From IMG/VR virus record IMGVR_UViG_3300025467_000526, positions 64,001-120,433 of that record: a stretch of DNA of 56,433 bases. One strand, 5' to 3'. The notes beneath the pieces were generated by a model. That model did not search any database. It was given only the letters and a program-made list of their open reading frames with translations, and had not been told where the DNA came from. The DNA comes from a virus. Each line of letters starts with the position of its first letter. The stretch's first letter is position 1. Below are positions 33,610 through 40,790 of the stretch, piece after piece. Both the position numbers and the translations under genes were made by a program.

Positions 33610-34004
33610 CACAAAGTACACTACGTCAAGACTGGCGACCAAACAAGATGATCTGGGTCACCTTCCAAAAAGAAGGCATCCATGCTTATCCAGCGGCCGC
33701 AACTGATCCAAACTTAGCAACAGGAGATGAATATGATGTATCGTTTTTGGCTACTCCTCATCGTCATATATTCCATTTTCGTGTTTGGCTTTCAGTTACC
33801 CACAACGACCGTGATGTCGAATTCATCCAGTTCAAACGCTGGTTGGAAAATTTATACAAAGACAGTATACTAAAACTGGATTATAAAAGTTGCGAGATGA
33901 TGTCAGACGATTTGTATGACATGATTTCACAAAAGTATCCAAGCCGTGAGGTTTGGATTGAGGTCTCCGAAGACGGAGAAAATGGTTCATTTATTAAATA
34001 TTAA
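33606..34004 (+). CDS. queD: QueD-like 6-pyruvoyl/6-carboxytetrahydropterin synthase family protein
   Basis: QueD converts dihydroneopterin triphosphate, the FolE product, to 6-carboxytetrahydropterin, the QueE substrate. The 132-residue protein has three His suited to bind zinc: His26 in EGIHAYP and His52/His54 in TPHRHIFHFRVWL, matching the AAH and HGH positions of the family. VEFIQFKRWLENLY and LKLDYKSCEM resemble the DF-x-x-LK and LDH-x-x-LN blocks, and EDGENGS the C-terminal glutamate motif. It overlaps the nuclease stop. Divergence is high, so the reaction should be treated as likely, not certain. Confidence 0.65.
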   Translation: MTQSTLRQDWRPNKMIWVTFQKEGIHAYPAAATDPNLATGDEYDVSFLATPHRHIFHFRVWLSVTHNDRDVEFIQFKRWLENLYKDSILKLDYKSCEMMSDDLYDMISQKYPSREVWIEVSEDGENGSFIKY

Positions 34005-34015
34005 GGAAAGCTATA

Positions 34016-34273
34016 ATGGCTAAGAATTACAAGGACTTTAGTTATTTCGAAACACGTCCCGATATTGTTAAATTATTTGATGATCTCGAGGCATTCCATG
34101 ATTGGTGCCGTACAGAACTCTGCGAGTTTAACGAAGCTCACCTCTACAACAGAGAAAGCTGGCAGTGGCGTAACTTCGACAAGACACGTCGTCCTAAGAA
34201 GCCTTTCACAGGCGAACGTAAACCTTATCTAGGTAAAAATCCGAGATACAATAATGACCGTATTTCTAATTGA
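34016..34273 (+). CDS. Small conserved basic/aromatic phage protein
   Basis: The 85-residue protein has an acidic first part (FDDLEAFHDWCRTELCEFNE) and a basic Arg/Lys/Pro-rich end (TRRPKKPFTGERKPYLG), with several Trp. I recall related small proteins in cyanophages, with no function. It is preceded by AAGGAAAG and overlaps the glycosyltransferase start. DNA or RNA binding is possible from the charged tail. Confidence 0.75.
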   Translation: MAKNYKDFSYFETRPDIVKLFDDLEAFHDWCRTELCEFNEAHLYNRESWQWRNFDKTRRPKKPFTGERKPYLGKNPRYNNDRISN

Positions 34274-35354
34274 TTTAGAAGCTGTTGAAACTAGGTACAC
34301 GGGTCAATGGAAGACTCATGTACCTGCTCTCTTACGAAAGGCAGGACACAATGTTCAAATTATATCTGGGCCTACGGATATTCCTACAGCCACTACTCCT
34401 GGTGCTTTTCTTAATTTTGGCGGCACCAATATATATAAGTCTCGACAAGTGGAACAAATGGGGCGTCTATTTTGCTCCGGATCAGTTCAGCCTGGCGATC
34501 ATTTCATCTTCACTGATGCTTGGCACCCTGGTATCATAAACTTAAAGTATATGAGTGAGTTGTTGCAAATTCCTGTAACAACACACGGCCTATGGCATGC
34601 TGGCAGTTATGATCCTCAAGATTTCTTAGGACGTCTAGTCGGTGCTAAACCTTGGGTTAGACACGCTGAACAAAGTTTTTATCATGCGTTTGATCATAAT
34701 TACTTTGCTACTAAATTTCATATGGAATTATTCTTTAGAGAATTACTCAACGGAGGATTTCAAAATGAAAATCCTTGGTATGAAGAAGATTTAGCCGAAG
34801 TATTAGACAGTAAATTTCCCAAGATGCAACAAACAGGGTGGCCGATGGAGTATATGGAAGATATACTACTCATGTATAAGAACATGCCCAAGCGTAATCT
34901 AATTCTTTTCCCTCATCGCATCGCACCCGAGAAGCAAGTTGAGATTTTCAGAGACTTAGCTACGCATTTACCGCAGTATGAATTTGTAGTGTGTCAGGAT
35001 CAACAGCTAACAAAAAATGAATATCATAACTTGTTAGGCGAAGCAAAGATGGTGTTTAGTGCTAACTTACAAGAAACACTAGGCATTAGTTGCTATGAAG
35101 GTGCGGTAGTTGATGCTATTCCGCTAGTACCCGATAGACTTAGTTACAGCGAAATGTATTATGAAGGATTTAAATATCCAAGCAAATGGACAGAAGATTT
35201 TAATGCTTATACTGTATATCGTCCCGATCTGTGTCGTAAGATTATAGAGTTAATGGACAATCATACACGCATGATTCCCACTGTTCGAAAACAAACAAAG
35301 GACTTACATGACAACTTCTTCAGTGCTAACAAACTCCTTCAATTGGTCAAGTGA
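34254..35354 (+). CDS. GT-B glycosyltransferase (GT4-like)
   Basis: GT4-type enzymes transfer sugar from a nucleotide donor. The 366-residue protein has the C-terminal donor-binding lobe: LILFPHRIAPEKQVEIFRDL, YEFVVCQDQQLTKNEY and FSANLQETLGISCYEGAVVD, where the two Glu follow the family's E-x7-E pattern. The N-terminal acceptor lobe (HVPALLRKAGHNVQIISG) is also visible. No signal peptide, so it acts in the cytoplasm. Near the sugar dehydrogenases and DpdA it could glycosylate DNA bases or virion proteins; acceptor unknown. Confidence 0.8.
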   Translation: MTVFLIDLEAVETRYTGQWKTHVPALLRKAGHNVQIISGPTDIPTATTPGAFLNFGGTNIYKSRQVEQMGRLFCSGSVQPGDHFIFTDAWHPGIINLKYMSELLQIPVTTHGLWHAGSYDPQDFLGRLVGAKPWVRHAEQSFYHAFDHNYFATKFHMELFFRELLNGGFQNENPWYEEDLAEVLDSKFPKMQQTGWPMEYMEDILLMYKNMPKRNLILFPHRIAPEKQVEIFRDLATHLPQYEFVVCQDQQLTKNEYHNLLGEAKMVFSANLQETLGISCYEGAVVDAIPLVPDRLSYSEMYYEGFKYPSKWTEDFNAYTVYRPDLCRKIIELMDNHTRMIPTVRKQTKDLHDNFFSANKLLQLVK

Positions 35355-35742
35355 TTCTGTTGGTATAACAGCTCAAGAAATACAACCGTTAACGTCTGAT
35401 CAAATATCTGCCCTAAGTAATATTACTATTAATAGTACTACAGGGTCTAGTTATTACTATACAGGTGCAGGAATATCGAGTGGTAATGCTTTTACCATTA
35501 GTAGTACTGGTGCTGTTTCAGGTACTATCGGTTCGGGTCCTACTATTACTCTTACAGGTTCAGCAGGCTACGAATATAAGATGCCTATAGAATTTGTAGA
35601 TACATTGCCCGATATAAGTAGAATACAAAAAATGTGCGATGAATATCCTGGATTAAAAATAGCATTTGAAAAATTTAAAACAACTTATCAACTAGTGAAA
35701 GACCATTATGATACTCCAGAAGATCAAAGACCTCGTCCTTAA
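35308..35742 (+). CDS. Small structural-like protein with repetitive N-terminus
   Basis: Residues 1-95 are a Ser/Thr/Gly/Ile-rich, beta-type sequence (NSTTGSSYYYTGAG, GAVSGTIGSGPTITLTGS). Residues 95-144 are a conserved helical block, FVDTLPDISRIQKMCDEYPG followed by LKIAFEKFKTTYQLVKDHYD, which I recall in T4-like marine phages. The start, with AAGGA before it, lies 47 bases inside the glycosyltransferase end. A related architecture is seen in the gene at 36177, suggesting two fibre-like or attachment proteins of the virion. Confidence 0.75.
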   Translation: MTTSSVLTNSFNWSSDSVGITAQEIQPLTSDQISALSNITINSTTGSSYYYTGAGISSGNAFTISSTGAVSGTIGSGPTITLTGSAGYEYKMPIEFVDTLPDISRIQKMCDEYPGLKIAFEKFKTTYQLVKDHYDTPEDQRPRP

Positions 35743-36199
35743 TTGGCTTGAACGCCATGACCGTAAACGCATCATTATGGATCGTGCAGAGAACGAACCA
35801 TATCTCGAACGTTACTATGTTCTATTCAAAGAACGTGTAACATTCCCTTACAACGTATTTTTACACAAGTTCTTAAAATCAGATCCAGATGATGTTCATG
35901 ATCATCCTTGGAACTATTTTACTATTATTCTTGCTGGCGGCTACTATGAGTGGATCGCTCAATTTAACGAAGATGGTACAAAGAACTGTGAAGTAAGAGT
36001 ATGGCGTGGCCCCGGCAGTTTCCGTTTTGGTAACACACATACCTTCCATCGTATTGAATTAAAAGAAGGCGTTACTCCATGGACATTGTTCTTTGTGGGC
36101 AAACGCCAACGCGAGTGGGGATTTATTGTAGAAAATAAATGGATCCACTTTGAAAAATATTTAAGTGATAGAAAGAATGGCCTACTTCCCAACAATTAA
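35708..36199 (+). CDS. Cupin-fold protein
   Basis: The 163-residue protein has cupin-type metal motifs: DDVHDHPWNYFTIILAGGYYEW (HxH followed by a Gly-rich turn) and GSFRFGNTHTFHRIEL (second motif with His), then PWTLFFVGKRQREWGF. Cupins include sugar epimerases, dioxygenases and isomerases, and this phage form is common next to structural genes in T4-like marine phages. The nearby sugar-nucleotide genes make a sugar epimerase or isomerase tempting, but nothing fixes the substrate. Overlaps with both neighbours. Confidence 0.75.
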   Translation: MILQKIKDLVLNWLERHDRKRIIMDRAENEPYLERYYVLFKERVTFPYNVFLHKFLKSDPDDVHDHPWNYFTIILAGGYYEWIAQFNEDGTKNCEVRVWRGPGSFRFGNTHTFHRIELKEGVTPWTLFFVGKRQREWGFIVENKWIHFEKYLSDRKNGLLPNN

Positions 36200-36569
36200 T
36201 ACAACTGCTACTTCAGTATATACTAATGGTACCAGCACAGCTACTATACCAAATGGTGGTTATTTAACGTCGACTGGAACTAACACTGTCTGGACTACTG
36301 GTACTAGTGTTGCCAATCCTTATGATGCCGCACTGACAATCAGTCAATCCAACCCGCCTACATTAGATGTCAAAGGTAATCTTGTAATAAATGGCCGCGA
36401 TCTGGAAGAACGGCTAAAGACAATTGAAAAAGTCTTGCAAATTCCAGAAAGAGATGTTACACTAGAACGTAAACATCCAAAGCTAAAGAAGTTATATGAT
36501 GACTACATCAATGCTTTGGGCAAATATAGAACATTTGAAGCAATTAAAGGAGATGAAGATGCAAGTTGA
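36177..36569 (+). CDS. Small structural-like protein with conserved C-terminal helix block
   Basis: The N-terminal 60 residues are Thr/Ser/Gly-rich (NTTATSVYTNGTSTATIPNG), probably beta or fibrous. Residues 60-125 hold LDVKGNLVINGRDLEERLKT and then IPERDVTLERKHPKLKKLYD, a block I recall from T4-like marine phages. ATG 36177 is preferred over GTG 36165. It resembles the gene at 35308 in having a beta part followed by a helical block, so the pair may form one virion component. Overlaps both neighbours. Confidence 0.75.
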   Translation: MAYFPTINTTATSVYTNGTSTATIPNGGYLTSTGTNTVWTTGTSVANPYDAALTISQSNPPTLDVKGNLVINGRDLEERLKTIEKVLQIPERDVTLERKHPKLKKLYDDYINALGKYRTFEAIKGDEDAS

Positions 36570-36798
36570 ACAATTACACGAATCAATTAAAGATACCTAC
36601 AAAGAAATAGTTATCAAAGAACAAGAAGGTTTTCGACTTGTGTTAAAGAAACACGAAGTACTTGCTCCAAAAGGTTTGTTTGCTCTTGATTTAGAACAGC
36701 AACATTTAAAAGATGGCGAAGTTGTTGACTCACAAACATATAATTTCTTTATGACTAAGGAAGAATGCCAAACATTGGCAAGTGGCCTAACAGCATGA
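36559..36798 (+). CDS. Small conserved phage protein, function unknown
   Basis: A 79-residue protein, acidic at the start (MQVEQLHESIKDTYKEIVIK), followed by alternating strands (FRLVLKKHEVLAPKGLFALD). ATG 36559 is chosen because GGAG lies six bases before it; a longer version would run 74 bases into the preceding gene. It overlaps the phosphoribosyltransferase start by four bases. No motif is recognised. Confidence 0.7.
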   Translation: MQVEQLHESIKDTYKEIVIKEQEGFRLVLKKHEVLAPKGLFALDLEQQHLKDGEVVDSQTYNFFMTKEECQTLASGLTA

Positions 36799-37286
36799 AA
36801 AAAATCCACTACACTTGGCAACAAGTCGAAGGAGCGGTATTAGATATCGCTCGCCAAATGTCGGCACACTATTGGCGTCCCGACTATATTGTAGGTATAA
36901 CCCGCGGTGGACTTGTGCCAGCTAATTTATTAAGTCAGTATACCGGTATTCCGATGAAATCGTTAGACGTAAGTCTACGCGACGGAGGAGATTGTGTTAG
37001 TAACTGTAATATGGCCGAAGATGCTTATGAAGGTAAACGGATTCTTGTTGTTGATGACATCAATGATCAAGGATCTACTGTCGCTTGGATTAAAAAAGAT
37101 TGGCAATCTAGTTGTTTACCCGGTGAGACCCAATGGCAATATGTTTGGGGCGATACAGTTCGCTTTGCAGTTTTAACACACAACCTCAGCAGTGAATTCA
37201 AAGACCCAGACTATTATGTTTGGTCTGTAAACAAAGCAGAAGAAGACTGCTGGTTAGTTTATCCTTGGGAGGATTTTTGGTTATGA
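36795..37286 (+). CDS. Phosphoribosyltransferase (purine PRTase fold)
   Basis: Type I PRTases transfer ribose phosphate from PRPP to a base. The PRPP-binding loop is clear, GKRILVVDDINDQGSTVAWI (two Asp followed by D-Q-G-S-T), and the N-terminal strand has YIVGITRGGLVPANLLSQY as in xanthine-guanine and hypoxanthine PRTases. Length (163 residues) matches those enzymes. A gene of this type in a phage that may make deazaguanine precursors could salvage guanine or a deazapurine to the nucleotide level; this link is inferred. Confidence 0.88.
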   Translation: MKKIHYTWQQVEGAVLDIARQMSAHYWRPDYIVGITRGGLVPANLLSQYTGIPMKSLDVSLRDGGDCVSNCNMAEDAYEGKRILVVDDINDQGSTVAWIKKDWQSSCLPGETQWQYVWGDTVRFAVLTHNLSSEFKDPDYYVWSVNKAEEDCWLVYPWEDFWL

Positions 37287-37480
37287 CTATGACTTCAGCA
37301 TTAATAAAACTTACATTTGGTATTGCATTTATTGTAATTGCAGTTGTATTTGGACCCCTTGTAGGTATTTGGAGTTTGAATACTTTATTTCCAGTATTAA
37401 ATATCCCATTTACTTGGCAAACTTGGTTAGCTTTCAATGTATTATTTGGAGGCAGTCTTGCTACGAGGTTAAAGAAATGA
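37283..37480 (+). CDS. Small two-pass membrane protein
   Basis: The 65-residue protein contains two hydrophobic helices (residues 7-32, with VIAVVFGPLVGIWSLNTLF, and 44-60), joined by a short loop. ATG 37283 overlaps the PRTase stop and the stop overlaps the next gene. I recall very similar small proteins in T4-like marine phages. No function is known; superinfection or holin-like roles would be guesses. Confidence 0.7.
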   Translation: MTMTSALIKLTFGIAFIVIAVVFGPLVGIWSLNTLFPVLNIPFTWQTWLAFNVLFGGSLATRLKK

Positions 37481-37635
37481 ATGAGTTAACTGTTTCAGAA
37501 ATTGAAGATAAGATTAAAAAAGTCGAAGAAGATTTGAGATCTGCCGATACAGAAAATGCACGTATGGCACTAACTAGCTACATTGATTATCTTCAAGATG
37601 AATTAAAAGAAGCAAAATTAAATGGACGTTACTGA
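37477..37635 (+). CDS. Very small coiled-coil protein
   Basis: The 52 residues (VSEIEDKIKKVEEDLRSADT and onwards) form one or two charged helices with heptad-like spacing of Ile, Val and Leu. The ATG overlaps the upstream stop (ATGA), which supports this start against a longer frame that would run through the membrane protein gene. A dimerising small protein or adaptor is likely; function unknown. Confidence 0.65.
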   Translation: MNELTVSEIEDKIKKVEEDLRSADTENARMALTSYIDYLQDELKEAKLNGRY

Positions 37636-37840
37636 TATCCTTTGGGAAATCAAAGTACCTTGGCAGGGTCAAAAAGAATATTGGTGGAATGAATTATGTG
37701 CCGATATTGTAGAAGTGTTTGGATTGCCCGGTGATAGATATACTAGTCATCCCCATACTAATTGTATGTTTTTTCGTTTTAAATCAAAAAAAGATTACCA
37801 TTTATGCAAAATACTTTTATCAGACAAAATTGGGATGTAA
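37622..37840 (+). CDS. Small conserved phage protein, function unknown
   Basis: A 72-residue protein with many aromatic residues (LWEIKVPWQGQKEYWWNELC) and the block VFGLPGDRYTSHPH followed by DYHLCKILLSD. I recall this pattern from cyanophage proteins of unknown role. It begins inside the preceding gene and its end overlaps the start of the next. Confidence 0.7.
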   Translation: MDVTDILWEIKVPWQGQKEYWWNELCADIVEVFGLPGDRYTSHPHTNCMFFRFKSKKDYHLCKILLSDKIGM

Positions 37841-38007
37841 TCACAATCCTTATTATAGCATTAACTGCCTGCATCTATACAGCATGGTATGTAACTGTAC
37901 ATCCTGCCATTACTGTAAAATATGATTGTTCAATTTCGGAAATTAGTCCTGACTATCCTATACCTGTTAAAGAAGCATGCCGTAAACTTCGAGCACAAAA
38001 TAATTGA
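37804..38007 (+). CDS. Small single-pass membrane protein
   Basis: The 67-residue protein has one hydrophobic segment (residues 10-31, VITILIIALTACIYTAWYVT) followed by a 36-residue tail with two Cys and mixed charge. It overlaps the upstream gene by 37 bases and its end overlaps the folE promoter. The ribosome-binding site is weak, so expression is less certain than for its neighbours. Confidence 0.55.
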   Translation: MQNTFIRQNWDVITILIIALTACIYTAWYVTVHPAITVKYDCSISEISPDYPIPVKEACRKLRAQNN

Positions 38008-38033
38008 CAACGACCTAAATAAACCTATATAAT
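38004..38033 (+). promoter_or_regulatory. Sigma70 promoter for folE
   Basis: TTGACA (38004-38009) and TATAAT (38028-38033) with an 18-base spacer. The -10 context AAACCTATATAATAA is identical to that of the clamp-like gene promoter. AGGAG follows before the folE ATG. Confidence 0.75.
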
Positions 38034-38050
38034 AACACATAGGAGTAATA

Positions 38051-38821
38051 ATGACTGAATCCAGAATATACGAACACGAAAACATTCTTGCTGGCGCAGA
38101 ACAGCAAGGCGATGATGACAAAAATTATAAAGAATGTAATCTAGCAGATGTTATCCGCTTTCAAATGAAACGACGAGGCAAACGTTTTTGGGCCGGTGAC
38201 AACATTAGCGAGTTTGTCGACGAAGAACAAAAAGAAGTCTTAATCGAAGAAGCTACTAAGGCTTTTGAAAAAGTATTAGATTGTTTGCTTATTGATCGTG
38301 AAAATGATCCTAATAGCAAAGGTACAGCCAAGCGATTAGCTAAAATGTATTTCAACGAAATAATGAGTGGCAGATATGAACCAGCACCAGACGCAACAGC
38401 ATTTCCCAACGACTCGGTGGATCGATACGAAGGTATGTTGGTGGTACGTAGTGAGCTCCGCTCTATGTGCAGTCATCATCATCAGCCCGTTACTGGTGTC
38501 GCTTACATTGGCATCATCGCCGCACAAAAACTTATTGGTTTGTCTAAGTACACTCGTATTGCTCAGTGGTGTGCTCGTCGCGGGACTCTCCAGGAAGAGT
38601 TGTGTAACGATATTGCTAGGGAAATCCAAAAAGCTACAGGAGCCATGGATTTAGGTGTGTATATTCAAGCTACACATGGTTGCTGTGAGAATCGCGGTAT
38701 TATGGCCAAGAGTAGTTTAACACAGACCACAGTACTCAAAGGTGCGTTTACTAATGATGCTGGCACAAAGAAAGAATTCTTTGACAATATTAAAATGCAA
38801 CAGGAGTATGCTTCTAAATGA
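38051..38821 (+). CDS. folE: GTP cyclohydrolase I
   Basis: Converts GTP to dihydroneopterin triphosphate, the first step of both folate and 7-deazaguanine synthesis. The zinc site is intact: SMCSHHHQPVTG (Cys and His) and a second Cys in ATHGCCENRG. The segment LIGLSKYTRIAQWCARRGTL-QEEL is the family's substrate-binding signature. The 256 residues include a 60-residue N-terminal extension compared with the ~220 of E. coli FolE. It has its own strong promoter. Together with QueD-like and QueE genes it should supply precursor for the DpdA-like enzyme. Confidence 0.95.
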   Translation: MTESRIYEHENILAGAEQQGDDDKNYKECNLADVIRFQMKRRGKRFWAGDNISEFVDEEQKEVLIEEATKAFEKVLDCLLIDRENDPNSKGTAKRLAKMYFNEIMSGRYEPAPDATAFPNDSVDRYEGMLVVRSELRSMCSHHHQPVTGVAYIGIIAAQKLIGLSKYTRIAQWCARRGTLQEELCNDIAREIQKATGAMDLGVYIQATHGCCENRGIMAKSSLTQTTVLKGAFTNDAGTKKEFFDNIKMQQEYASK

Positions 38822-39186
38822 CTGACCTAAGAATACAAGTACCAGCTGAAGGTATTATGCAAACTAACGACTGGGGTAAGAGTAAAGTCTACCGAGTTGC
38901 CTGTGAGTGTGGTGCTTCTGAGCACGATCATCATGTATGGGTAGAAGCTGACGATCATGGCGAAGTCAGTGTTACTGTTTATACAACTGTAAGAAGCAAT
39001 TGGTGGAGCAAGGATCGCTGGCATCATATTTGGACATTGTTAACTAAAGGCTATATCGATACAGAGTCTACCCTAGTTATGCGTAAACAACAAGCATTTA
39101 ACTATGCTCATACACTATTAAGTGCTGTTGAAGATGTTGAAAAATTCAAAGAGGAACGAGATGCAGAACGCCAAACAAATAACTGA
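38818..39186 (+). CDS. Conserved T4-like phage protein with Cys/His-rich N-terminal part
   Basis: A 122-residue protein with YRVACECGASEHDHHVWVEA near the start, a possible metal site, then strands (VSVTVYTTVRSNWWSKDRWH) and a helical end. I recall this family in marine T4-like phages without function. Start overlaps the folE stop by four bases; the end overlaps the next gene. Its constant company with folE/queE-type genes here is worth noting but not conclusive. Confidence 0.8.
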   Translation: MTDLRIQVPAEGIMQTNDWGKSKVYRVACECGASEHDHHVWVEADDHGEVSVTVYTTVRSNWWSKDRWHHIWTLLTKGYIDTESTLVMRKQQAFNYAHTLLSAVEDVEKFKEERDAERQTNN

Positions 39187-39391
39187 TGAATTAATTCACC
39201 GTATGAAAACTACAGACCTAAATAAGTTTGAGATCAAACGTGAAGTCGGTGACAATTGGATTCCTAATGGAACTGTTCCTTTTGATATTAGTGCTAGTAA
39301 AGGTATCGCTACATTTACAGTATGGGCAGAAAGTATACAAGATGCAGAAGATCAAGTAAGTCAATATTTAGAGAAAGATGAAGATGAGTAA
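39161..39391 (+). CDS. Small acidic phage protein, function unknown
   Basis: The 76-residue protein (MQNAKQITDELIHRMKTTDL and onwards) has an N-terminal helix, a beta-type middle (GIATFTVWAESIQDAEDQV) and an acidic C-terminus. ATG 39161 was chosen because GAGGAACGAG lies just upstream; a longer frame would overlap the preceding gene by 65 bases. It ends inside queE's ribosome-binding region. Confidence 0.65.
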   Translation: MQNAKQITDELIHRMKTTDLNKFEIKREVGDNWIPNGTVPFDISASKGIATFTVWAESIQDAEDQVSQYLEKDEDE

Positions 39392-40229
39392 AATTAAAAT
39401 TGCAGAATTATTTTATAGTGTACAGGGCGAGGGTAGATATATGGGAGTACCTAGCGTGTTCCTTAGAACTTTTGGCTGCAATTTTTCTTGTAAGGGCTTC
39501 GGTATGCCACGTGGTGAGTTAAGTACGGAAGCAGAAGATATTTCAGAAGTAGTACATTTATATAACAAGTATGAAGAACTTCCGTTAGTTTCTACTGGTT
39601 GCGATAGTTATGCTAGCTGGCATCCTAGTTTTAAAGATCTAAGTCCAATGCTTACTAGTGAAGCTATCACAGATCGTATTATGGAAATTATTCCACATGG
39701 TGAATGGCACGACGAGCATTTAGTTATTACAGGCGGTGAACCTTTACTAGGTTGGCAACGTGCTTATCCAGACTTATTGAACAATCCTAAAATGAAGGCA
39801 TTAAAAGAGATCACGTTTGAAACAAACGGTACTCAGAAACTTACGCCAGAGTTTAAAGGATACTTGACTAAATGGAATAGTGAAGTAGGTAAAGAACTTA
39901 CATTCAGTGTAAGTGCTAAACTTCCGGCTAGTGGTGAAAAGTGGGAGGAAGCTATTCTCCCAGAAGTTGTTTGTGAATATGAACAAGTTGGAACAACGTA
40001 TTTGAAATTTGTAGTAGCAACAGAAGAGGATGTTAAAGATGCAGAACGAGCAGTTAAACAATTTAGAGAAGCGGGTTTTAAAGGTCACGTATATCTTATG
40101 CCTGTCGGTGGTGTTGAGTCTGTTTATAATCTCAATGCTAAAGCCATTGCCCTTGCCGCAATGAAGCGTGGCTGGCGTTATAGCGATAGATTGCAAGTTC
40201 CATTATTTAAAAACGAATGGGGTACCTAA
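39384..40229 (+). CDS. queE: 7-carboxy-7-deazaguanine synthase (radical SAM), QueE-like
   Basis: QueE converts 6-carboxytetrahydropterin to 7-carboxy-7-deazaguanine. The start IKIAELFYSVQGEGRYMG and VPSVFLRTFGCNFSC are diagnostic for the family, and VITGGEPLLGWQ is the GGEP S-adenosylmethionine site. The cluster Cys are at 32 and 36, but the usual third Cys (C-x3-C-x2-C) is replaced by Phe; the next Cys is at 73 (STGCDSYASW), after a 36-residue insertion. I recall this arrangement in other phage QueE proteins. ATG 39384 is preferred over 39378. It overlaps its downstream small gene by one base. Confidence 0.9.
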   Translation: MSKIKIAELFYSVQGEGRYMGVPSVFLRTFGCNFSCKGFGMPRGELSTEAEDISEVVHLYNKYEELPLVSTGCDSYASWHPSFKDLSPMLTSEAITDRIMEIIPHGEWHDEHLVITGGEPLLGWQRAYPDLLNNPKMKALKEITFETNGTQKLTPEFKGYLTKWNSEVGKELTFSVSAKLPASGEKWEEAILPEVVCEYEQVGTTYLKFVVATEEDVKDAERAVKQFREAGFKGHVYLMPVGGVESVYNLNAKAIALAAMKRGWRYSDRLQVPLFKNEWGT

Positions 40230-40369
40230 TGTTAGAGATGATTGTTGCATTACTTTTAGTAGCAGTTTTAATAGGAGTGATTATGATTAATACTCCTAAA
40301 AATAATACGGCATGTACTGGTAATTGCCGACAAGGTAGACTTTGTGATTGTAAGGATAAAAATGATTAA
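40229..40369 (+). CDS. Tiny Cys-rich peptide, possibly membrane-anchored
   Basis: A 46-residue frame starting on the queE stop codon encodes a hydrophobic N-terminus (MIVALLLVAVLIGVIM) followed by ACTGNCRQGRLCDCKDKND with four Cys. An internal ATG at 40283 with AGGAG upstream would give a 28-residue soluble version keeping all Cys. I recall short NCNQGRxC-type peptides in proteobacterial phages. It may bind zinc. Function unknown. Confidence 0.6.
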   Translation: MLEMIVALLLVAVLIGVIMINTPKNNTACTGNCRQGRLCDCKDKND

Positions 40370-40790
40370 ACTATTAAAAAAATGGATGGGAATTGATAAG
40401 TTAGAAGCAAACTTAGAAAATCTTAAAAAACAAGAAGCCGATGCTATTGCATCAACAGCTACAGCTCAACAAGCTGAACAAAAAGCAAAGATGACTCCAA
40501 AAGAACGTGCCACTGCCAAAGGTGAGCCGTGGGTAGCTGTTTTGGACACCCATGTTAATAAAGATAATATTAGAAATGGATTCTTTGAGCTTGACTGGAA
40601 CCCAGAATTTATTGTACAATTAAAGCAAGAGGGCTACGGATTTGAAGGTGATCCAGAAGAGGAAATTGTGGATCGTTGGTTCCGAGATTTGGCAAGAAAC
40701 ATGTTAGCCGAAGAAGGACAAGACACAAGTCGTGGCATGGGTTATATTAACGTAAGTAAATTGCCTAATGGCAGAGCACAAATAGAATGA
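40362..40790 (+). CDS. Conserved T4-like phage protein, function unknown
   Basis: The 142-residue protein has a helical N-terminal half with a coiled coil (EANLENLKKQEADAIAST) and a conserved second half (EPWVAVLDTHVNKDNIRNGF, FELDWNPEFIVQLKQEGYG). I recall this family from T4-like phages. ATG 40362 has AAGGA seven bases upstream and overlaps the tiny gene. It overlaps the RNase H-like gene by four bases. Confidence 0.8.
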   Translation: MIKLLKKWMGIDKLEANLENLKKQEADAIASTATAQQAEQKAKMTPKERATAKGEPWVAVLDTHVNKDNIRNGFFELDWNPEFIVQLKQEGYGFEGDPEEEIVDRWFRDLARNMLAEEGQDTSRGMGYINVSKLPNGRAQIE

